Of a stretch of 64,000 nucleotides of DNA, positions 55,786 through 64,000 are shown one piece after another. The stretch is taken from positions 35,897,060 through 35,961,059 of the forward strand of contig OY987243.1 of assembly GCA_963920765.1 (NCBI GenBank), in the 5' to 3' direction. Position 1 is the stretch's first letter. Every line of letters begins with the position of its first letter. The notes beneath the pieces are model-generated. The model was not told the DNA's origin and made no database searches. It worked only from the letters and a program-made list of their open reading frames with translations. The translations under genes and the position numbers were made by a program. Source of the DNA: Ulota crispa. Taxonomy: Eukaryota; Streptophyta; Bryopsida; Orthotrichales; Orthotrichaceae.

Positions 55786-58107
55786 GCTAGCTAAGGTAGG
55801 AGGCTCATGAATAGAGCATCCAAGGGCTGAAACTGAATTTTGGGGAGGTGAATTTTTTTGAAATTCATTTCTGTAAATTTTCCTTGAAAGACAAGAGAAA
55901 TTGGCATCTAACTCAAGTTGTTTCATATTTTTTGAACCTTTGTGAAATTAGTTATGAAATTTTGAAGTTGAAATGGCATAGGACTCTAAAAATGGTGCAC
56001 TTCTTCATATGTACAGTACCCCTCAATATATTTACGTTTGAGCTCACTTTGCCATTCAAAAAACTTTGCATAAAATAGAGTATAATTGTGTTTTCTTGTC
56101 TTGTATCAAGGTTTTGTGATTCTTATGCAATGTCAATCAAGCATACCAAATTTTAGTTCCAAAAAATCAAAACCCTATTTTTGGTAAATTGTTTTGTATT
56201 AGAAATCATAGTTTATATGAAAATCGATTGAAGAAAATTGGTGATGAATTTTTGAGATTTGATTTCATGGATATGTAGAAAACATGCATATGCACATCTT
56301 CCATGCTAAAGAAAACCCCCTTAAGTAACAAAAATTTGGTCTACAAAAGATTCACTAAAACTTGTGATAGGCCCAAATTTTGTAAAATATATATTTCTAA
56401 ATTTTAACTAGCCTTTCAAGAAGTAAAAGATATATCATGTGTACAGATACAAACCTAGTTACAACATTTGAGTCAAACAACAAAATGTGATTTTCATAAA
56501 ATAAAATATATTTTACAAAATTTTGGCCTATCACAAGTTTTAGTGAATCTTTTGCAGACCAAATTTTTGTTACTTAAGGGGGTTTTCTTTAGCATGGAAG
56601 ATGTGCATATGCATGTTTTCTACATATCCATGAAATCAAATCTCAAAAATTCATCACCAATTTTCTTCAATCAGTTTTCATATAAACTATGATTTTTAAT
56701 ACAAAACAATTTACCAAAAATAGGGTTTTGATTTTTTGGAACTAAAATTTGGTATGCTTGATTGACATTGCATAAGAATCACAAAACCTTGATACAAGAC
56801 AAGAAAACACAATTATACTCTATTTTATGCAAAGTTTTTTGAATGGCAAAGTGAGCCCAAATGTAAATATATTGAGGGGTATTATACATGGCTTGGTTTA
56901 TTGCACATATGTCGATTTGAGCCTTGCCTTGTCAGTGTCAAAAGTACACAATTTGCTTGGGCTGCCCCTCCCTCTGAGGTGCCCTGCCTGAGACCAGAAA
57001 AACTAGTCTAATTGCTTGGTTTGCAAATACAACACTAAGGTAGCAACACTCATAAGTGTGAAATTAAGGATTTTGTAGTAGGAAAATCAATTGATGAACA
57101 TTGAAGAAAATATTGTGAAGCTAGCAAGAGGAAATCAAAAATATTGACATCAGTATCAAAGTTCCAATTGCAAGCATTTGTTTACAAAGATTTCTCAAAT
57201 ACCTAAATTAATGAAAATGTATAGTTGTATGTACAAGATGTCTTCAATGTGGTCATACGCTCATAATACTAACTTTATGAGTTCTTAAGTAGTGAGATGA
57301 GACACTCAAAACCATCATGTCAAATTGCCAATCACCCAAAACTATCACTTAGTCACCTATAACCAATTTTTTTTGTATTTGTGAGTCACTGGCGGTCTGT
57401 CACAAGAGTAGGTAACTCCATAGAGACCCTTGTGAGCATGGGTGTTGCTTTAGTTGCAGGTAGGTGTGGTTTTAAGGTAGCAGCATCCATGCTCACAAGG
57501 GTCTCCATGGGGTTACCTACTCTTGTGACACACTGTCAATGACTCACAAATACAAAAATATTGGTTATGGGTGACTAAGTGATGGTTTTGGGTGATTGGC
57601 ATGACGGTTTTGAGTGTCTCATCTCACTACTTAAGAACTCATAAAGTTAGTATTATGAGCGTATGACCACATTGAAGACATCTTGTACATACAACTATAC
57701 ATTTTCATTAATTTAGATATTTGAGAAATCTTTGTAAACAAATGCTTGCAATTGGAACTTTGATACTGATGTCAATATTTTTGATTTCCTCTTGCTAGCT
57801 TCACAATATTTTCTTCAATGTTCATCAATTGATTTTCCTACTACAAAATCCTTAATTTCATACTTATGAGTACCTTAGTGTTGTATTTGCAAACCAAGCT
57901 AGAAGGGAGGGGCAGCCCAAACAAATTGTGTATTTCTGACGCTGACAAGGGGACATATGTGCAGTAATCCAAGCCTAAACCGAGCCTATGTACATCGTCT
58001 ACATTGTTAAAGGGCTATAACAAAACAACATGTGCAAAAAAAGTACATTTGAAGAGGTGCACCATTTTAGAGCCTGGACGCTTTTTGAACCTCCCACCTT
58101 AGCTAGC
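55786..58107. mobile_element. Large foldback element with a second foldback nested in its right arm
   Basis: The ends GCTAGCTAAGGTAGGAGG (left) and CCTTAGCTAGC (right) are inverted. GGTGCACTTCTTCATATGTAC near 56,000 mirrors GTACATTTGAAGAGGTGCACC near 58,045. Inner arms at about 56,015-56,395 and 56,485-56,886 pair almost perfectly, including TTACTTAAGGGGGTTTTC. The right arm is interrupted at about 56,890 by a separate 1.1-kb palindrome. It has no credible coding frame. Confidence 0.78.
56890..57975. mobile_element. 1.09-kb near-perfect palindrome, nested
   Basis: Arms of about 500 bp (56,890-57,442 and 57,479-57,975) are nearly identical inverted copies around a spacer of roughly 40 bp near 57,460. 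An example is CTCATAATACTAACTTTATG at 57,260 and its complement at 57,640. The ends are GGCTTGGTTTATTGCAC and GTGCAGTAATCCAAGCC. High arm identity suggests recent origin or gene conversion. Confidence 0.85.
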
Positions 58108-58482
58108 TAGCTATGCTTGTGGTGAGCTCCTCCCAGATTTTTCGCTTCGGCTGTTTGAGCTCGACTGCGGACTCTGACGTGGGCCTCCTGCTTTCTAGCA
58201 CTTCCTCACTGTCATGTCGCTGTGGTCGCCACTGTCGCCACCACATTTCCACACTCGAGGCCACGCACTCACTGTGTTTAGTAGCTCTGCACTGGCATGG
58301 CATGGGGTCCGTGAGTTCGATGCCGTGTCCTGGCTGACGCTGATCGATGGAGCTGGCACGCCGTGGTTGGAATCTGACAGGGATGAGAGGAATTAGTTGG
58401 TCGTTGCGCCAGTGAGTGACGGCGGCTCACTGACGCCGGCCGTGACCCAGTCGAGCGTGCGAGGAAGTCTACCGTGAGAGCG
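58108..58482 (+). promoter_or_regulatory. Upstream region of the RCC1-repeat gene
   Basis: GC-rich sequence between the foldback end and the start codon; it should hold leader and core promoter. The foldback end lies only about 375 bp upstream of the ATG. No clear TATA motif is seen. Confidence 0.35.
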
Positions 58483-61400
58483 ATGGCGGCCCGTGGGGTG
58501 GAGAATGGGCATGACGAAGTCCCTGGAGCGTCTACGACGACGGCGGTGGCGCAAGTGGCAGTCGGAGAGTCTCACTCTCTTGCACTTACAGGTGCGTCGT
58601 CCTAGAACTCTTGTCCACACAGTTCTGGCCTCCTTGCTTCATGAAGTACTCAAGTTACGACCAAACGGGGTTCTTTCCCAAGTTTTAAGACTTGCTGTGT
58701 GAAGCGAGAGATTTTATCAATGCAGCTCCGTCAATAAGTGTCAAACTTTGTCTCAGACGAAACTAGCAGTAAACCACACCATTTACAAGTTTTAAAGGAT
58801 TGAATTCAGAGACTTCGTGCATGCCGGGTGGAGCTACCTAAGCTGCCAATGCGTGCTTTTTGTGTGCAACGGACTTAGCTTGAGTTAGTTGTAAAGTTGT
58901 GGATTTGTTGTGTTGTAAGTAGGAGATTGTGTTTCCATTAGACTGGCTCATAGCAGTCACAGAGCAGTGGTGGAACTAGTGAGTCCCGTGCATTCAAGAG
59001 CTCACTGCTGTAAAAGCTTGTGTCTGTGTGTGCAGCTAGTGGCCGTTTGTTCACATGGGGCCGAGGTCAGTTTGGCCGCATGGGCATGGGTGTGTTCCAA
59101 GACGAGCTTGTGCCAACACAAGTGGAGATCATACTGGTGGAAACGGCGCTGGACGAAGCAGACCCGGAGAGCAGTACTAGGGAATCAGGCTTGGATACAA
59201 CTGAGCAATTCCGAATTTCTCAAATAGCTGCAGGATCGTATCATAGTCTTGCTCTGTCAGGTACTGCTTTATCGATTTCATCACCATGCTTTTCAGCCCT
59301 GACACTCTATTGCATTAAACTATCGTTCAACCTACACATTAGCATCAATCACTAAAATTCTGAATCAAAATTGGGATGCTAACCACTAACCAGTGCGGTG
59401 ATTGGTTTGATTCATCAGATGACGGCACAATGTGGTCATGGGGATTCAATGCCTGTATCCTACCTGAAACTATCGATGTGAACTGGTTTTAGTTGAAATC
59501 GAGGATGTCACAGTTTTGGCCATTGTGAGGAATGTGATTATTGTAAGCAAAGAGTAATTTTGGCTAGTGTGAGAAATGTGATTATTTCAAGCAAAGAGTG
59601 ATTATTGTTTTTGGATGTTAGTGCCACTCTTTAATTAATGCATGGACGGTCAGCTGGGTCGAGAAGGGGCCGCGTCGTACCCAGCACCGATCTCCTTCCA
59701 CCGCCCCAGCAGCTTCTCCTTTGACGACAGTCGGAATAAGACCATTCAGAGCTCTAAAACCATAGACAGCAGCAGAACGAAGGTGTGCACAGCAAGACAA
59801 TCAGCATTTTAGAAACAGCGTTAGGCTTTGCTGCAGGTTTAATTGTTTGGACGGCAGAGAATTGAGCGAGGGTGATTGAATTGATGGGGTTTTGCAGCAG
59901 ATGGTGTTGGTGGAAGCAGGAGGCATGATGTCCAGTGCCATTGACAAGGACGGTGGGCTCTGGCTGTGGGGCGCAGTGCCCGAGCCATCAGCTGGCGTGC
60001 AAATCACGGACTCCGAAGCGGGGGGCCACAAATCCGACGCCTTCGAGCTCGCCAACATCGAAAAGCCGGGACGCGTGCTCGCGCTCCGGGATCAGCGAGT
60101 GAGGCGAGTCGCCTGCGGAAACGAGCACATTCTCGCACTCGTCGAGAGTCGCAACGGCCATGGAGTCGTCGAATGCTACGCGTGGGGAAGCAATTCGTAC
60201 GGGCAGCTGGGACTGGCGGACTTCGAGGCGCGCGACATGCCCACGCTGGTCACGGCCGTGCCGGCGATGGGCAGTTGTACGACCATCGTGGACTTAGCCT
60301 GCGGGGCGTTTCACAGCGTCGTGGTCACCACGAGGGGGGGTGGAGACGAGGAGACAGAGTCAGATTCTAGCGCTTTTATGGCGAGGAAACGGCAGGGGTC
60401 ACTGGCAGTGCCAGGCCACGTAATGGATCAGGGGATGGTGTTGGCCAAGTTGCGAGGAACGGCGACGCCCGAGGAGTCTCAAGTGCGAGCACGGGGGTAC
60501 CCGGACAATAGCAGGATGCAGAGTAGCTACGGAAGCGATGGCAGCTCCAGAGCATACTCGCAAGGCTCCATGGCGAGCTGGGCCGTGAGTCATGGCGGGA
60601 GCGCGCCGGCGCGAGACACTTGCAGACTGTCAATGTGCTGGACATTCGGGCAAGGCGAGAATGGGCAGCTGGGACACGGAGCTTGCGTGTCTTCGCATAC
60701 ACCCGCGGTAGTGGAAGCGCTGCCGGCGGGCGAGAGGATTCTAGTCGCCGTTTGTGGGGTGTTCCACACCCTGGTGGTGACGGAGTCTGGTGACGTGTGG
60801 GTGTGGGGAATGGAAGGCGGGTTGGGAATGTGCCACGGTATAGGACCCCCGGGGACGAGTAGCGGCGACGCGCTCACGCCGGTGCGCGTGTTTGGAGAGT
60901 CGTCGGCGACCTGCAACCCGATCACGGGCGCCAAGGGGGTCGCCTGCGGCCTGGCGCACACGGTAACGGTGTCCAACCGCGGGACGAACCTGTGGGCGTG
61001 GGGGCGGGGCAAAAACGGAGTGTTGGGATTAGGCCATCACTCAGATAGCTGGTTCCCGAGCCCCGTGATGTGGCCGCCCGGGGCGCAATTCGACTCCGAC
61101 GCGGACACGTATCCCGATCACCGCAAATCGTCAAGTCGCGCATCGAGCCGCGGCGGCTCGCGCGGCCGTGGTGACGAAGTGCACCCTTACGCTCGCGAGG
61201 CTGAGTCGGATTTCAAGCGCAGCTCGTATGGTCGATCACCGATTCTGGAGCAATATGTGGAAGATCGAACACCGCGAACTGGGTTATCCAATCTTCGCAA
61301 AGATGTGGACTCACCAGGTCGCCCGTCGCAACGAGAGCCGTCAGGTCAGCCGTCCCGGCGAGCTAGAGACCCAACAATGCCAGACTTGCCATGCGACCGC

Positions 61401-62042
61401 GGGATCAATTCTCCTACTCAAACTTCCCGCCGCCGCGGCGGCGACCAGTACTGGCAACCTCCAGAGACGCCATCGGAGCCGGAAAACGCACCTCGCAGGT
61501 TCACCAGCGGCGCATTGCAGTCCGAGGATGTGGCGTCTCTGAAAGCCGAGCTCACCAAGTGCCGTCGCTACGCCGAGAGCCTCCACGCAGCCGTTTATGG
61601 CGACGTCGGATCATTCGCACTAAATCTCCCCCGCAGCAACTATCACGACCTAAGATTCAGTACTGCAAGGAAAACAATGTACGACGGCGCGGAGTTGCAG
61701 ACGTGGCAGCAGCGCGTGGAGGATGCGCCCCTGGAAGAACTGGCGAAGTTGGAGCTCTTCTACAAAGGCATGCGCAACCGCTTGAAAGACGTGCTATTCC
61801 AGCGCAGGATGGAAGACTGGTGCTGTCGCTCCATGTCGGGTATGGGGCCATCGTCGTACCACCAGGCGGAGCCCCCGCTGGTGCGAGACCCCTACTCGGT
61901 GCAGAACACGCCCTACTTTGACAGGCCTGGCGAGCTCGCACTCCGCATGTCAGGCATTCTTAATGATCGCGGCGAAGTCCCTCCGCCTGCTGCTTTAGCG
62001 GCTTCTATTGCCGAACTGCAAATGCTTTTCCACCGGCGCTGA
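58483..62042 (+). CDS. RCC1-repeat protein with seven predicted blades and a long C-terminal tail
   Basis: Exons: 58483-58591, 59036-59260, 59419-59454, about 59648-59782 and 59898-62042, giving roughly 883 residues. Seven RCC1-type units can be counted, starting AVGESHSLALTASGRLFTWG, IAAGSYHSLALS, LVEAGGMMSSAIDKDGG, VACGNEHILALVE, LACGAFHSVVVTT, AVCGVFHTLVVTESG and VACGLAHTVTVSNRG, each followed by a WGxG-like turn. That is a full beta-propeller. Blade 5 is split by an insertion of about 100 residues rich in Ser, Gly and Arg. After the propeller comes a disordered Arg/Ser/Pro tract, then a helical region (SEDVASLKAELTKCRRYAES) and a conserved-looking tail. RCC1 propellers serve as exchange factors or scaffolds; the role here is unknown. 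The junction of exons 3 and 4 has no canonical solution that keeps GQLGR. The start is the first ATG in frame with blade 1. Confidence 0.82.
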
Positions 62043-62510
62043 TAACCTCACATGTAATCCCTGGCTGCTTTCTTCTCCCAATTTCCATCCAAGTTCAAGT
62101 GAAGACATAACTTATTTTGTGACGAATACGCTCTATCCAATCAGTCCTGCAGTCTAGTAGTACTGCAAAGGTGTAACATTTAGTTCTACACTCAGTGCTG
62201 TGGGAAGTGCAGAGATTGACGTACCGTAGAATTACCACTCGGAGAGCTAGAGAGAAACTTGGCAGGGACCCTTCCTTCCATTCCGGGCTTCTCGATGCTG
62301 ACATATTAGTAGAAGTTTGAAGACATGTACCCACATGAATGACATTCATTTTATCTTTCAAATCATAAAGTTCCAAGTCTGGAGTTGATCAGGAACTTGT
62401 ATAATACCTCAGTATGTAATTACTAAACATCTGTTGAACTGTTTCTCCCCTTCACAAGGAATACGTCACGTCATTCCGCGACCTTCATTATCTAATAGTA
62501 CGTTACATTT
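62043..62510. other. 3' region of the RCC1-repeat gene
   Basis: Likely contains the 3' UTR. No additional gene is recognised. Confidence 0.4.
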
Positions 62511-62836
62511 AGGGGCTTCAAACATAAAATCTGGTCTTCGATCTTCTCACCTCATAGGATCTCTCCTCAGTAGTGAATTGTTTTTGTTCCCTTGCACGCG
62601 CAAAGTCTGAGACACCAGTGAGTTTGTGGAAGTTTCTACAAGAGAAGTTTCAGGGTTTAAGGACGCACGTGAATGAGCCACGAGAAGCCACAAAGATGAG
62701 TCTATGAAGTTCAATCCTCACGTGCATCACGTTAGGAGCAAAGTCTAGAGGTGGGTCACCTTGCAGTTCACGAGTGAATTCACAAAGGTGAATCATAACG
62801 TGAGTCACCTAGAAAAGTTGATGTTTGAAGCCCCTA
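62511..62836. mobile_element. Tourist-size MITE with GGGGCTTCAAACAT ends
   Basis: GGGGCTTCAAACAT at 62,513 and ATGTTTGAAGCCCC ending at 62,834 are perfect inverted repeats enclosing about 322 bp. The centre has short repeats of CACGTGAATGAG/CACGTGCATCACG type. Flanking TTA is near both ends but not exact, so the target duplication is unresolved. Confidence 0.68.
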
Positions 62837-64000
62837 TTAAGTCCGTTCAAAACACTCACTCTGTACTCTGTAGCGCAGTTGCTTGTTCATGATCAGTGAG
62901 CAAGCTTGTAACGTTCTCATCACTGGCAATCAGATTCCGTCTCTCTGCTTTGGATCAGAAATTTGTTAAAAGGTAGATAGCAGGGCTAGTTAATTCTTTC
63001 TGCTGATAAGGGCCAATTTCTATGGGCGATTGGAATCAGAAAAGCTAGTAAAGGACAAACCAAGTACGGAACCTGGAAGTGTGCTGAAAATAGTACGTTC
63101 TGAAAACAGATATGGTGTACATGCATACAAGCTTCTAATGACAAGCACAAGAATTTCGGAGTCTCTGTGACCGGGAGTTGGAAAAGGCGCTTGTCACCGT
63201 GGTTGATTCCAATCGGCCATGGAAGTTGCTCCTCAATTAGGTGTTTCCAGAAAGTAAACATTATTCTTGTGGCTAAAATGAACATGCATTCAATGGGTGC
63301 TTGTCGCTCGCTGTTAAGTGTTTTGCAAGGGAATGTACCTTTACGAGTATCATGGAACCAGTAGTAACTTTATGAATTCAGCAAAGTTGAAGAGAACCTG
63401 CATTTTAAAGGACCCAGTTTTATGAGATAACGCCACTTTCCATCACCTTTTCGCAAACCAGGAAGACAAAGTAGGGGACTTGGAGTTTGACTGGCGTGCA
63501 CATCCATTCAGGAGGCTAGCAGCGTGCATCACGAGCGCGTCGATCAGTGGAGAAGCTCTCATCAACCAGGTCACAAGCTTTCCAAATTTAAACTAGAAAG
63601 CTTGCTTTGGCTGCTTTGGTGGTGATCATTGCCGTTTCGGTCTTTGTGTCAGGAAAAGCGAGATGCCAAGTGTGTTATACTGATCTCCCCTTTTCTGTGG
63701 TGATTCTTGACAAGCACTTCAACGAGTTTTTGGCATGTCCTGTGACATGCACTTTTGACACGTAGTACACTAATAGTGCATTTAGGTTGCCCCACTCTAA
63801 TTTTTTTAAATTCTACACTATATAAATACTTTCTAGTACTACAACATCTTTCATCAATAATCATTGTAAAATACCACTTTTTAACACATTTGACAACAAC
63901 AATGAAGTTGCGGAAAAACAAATTAGTAAAGTCTAAGTTGTAAATCATGTGAAACCCTAATATCTAAAGGGTTGCATGCACCTTCAAGTGGTCAAGCAAT
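62837..64000. other. Intergenic; second copy of dispersed repeat at the end
   Basis: No gene recognised. From about 63,770 to the window end the sequence matches 4220-4378 plus 4798-4880, without the hairpin insertion. The frame at 62,986-63,285 on the minus strand has no domain I recognise. Confidence 0.5.

Overview
This window reads as nuclear DNA of a land plant. It carries intron-containing genes whose best relatives are plant families: a xyloglucan xylosyltransferase, a chloroplast-targeted inositol monophosphatase-like enzyme, an L-type lectin receptor kinase, Golgi tether subunit COG1, co-chaperone SGT1 and an RCC1-repeat protein. Genes are GC-richer islands in very AT-rich, MITE-loaded intergenic DNA. 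A short run of the plant telomere-type unit CCCTAAA also occurs. I cannot name the species; the moderate divergence from the angiosperm proteins I know suggests a non-seed plant (bryophyte or lycophyte), but that is inference.

Layout: 1-432 (-) is the 5' end of a GT34 xylosyltransferase gene cut by the window edge. 0.4-10.5 kb is intergenic with several foldback elements. 10,695-15,097 (-) is a ten-exon IMPL1 gene with a Stowaway-like insertion in intron 1, a GC-AG intron 5 and a minisatellite just upstream. 15.6-27.9 kb is gene-free and full of nested DNA-transposon remnants. 27,910-30,180 (+) is an intronless lectin receptor kinase. 31.2-32.5 kb is a three-layer nested insertion. 34,255-39,075 (-) is a six-exon COG1 gene. 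39.1-46.0 kb is intergenic, including two abutting TTAA-flanked elements. 46,041-49,246 (+) is a ten-exon SGT1 gene. 49.3-58.1 kb is a dense cluster of hairpin and TTAA elements. 58,483-62,042 (+) is a five-exon RCC1-repeat gene. 62.0-64.0 kb is intergenic.

The genes are unlinked housekeeping, cell-wall and signalling loci with no shared pathway; no operon-like logic applies. The most unusual content is the repeat landscape. About eleven non-autonomous elements are flanked by TTAA and begin CCCCTAAAGG or a variant. This resembles piggyBac (or Sola3) target preference, which is not expected to be common in plants. They are nested in, or abut, other families (4-bp, 8-bp and 9-bp target duplications, TA, TAA). 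That gives a readable insertion chronology.

Exon coordinates were derived by hand from splice sites, reading phase and remembered family motifs. No alignment or transcript was available.
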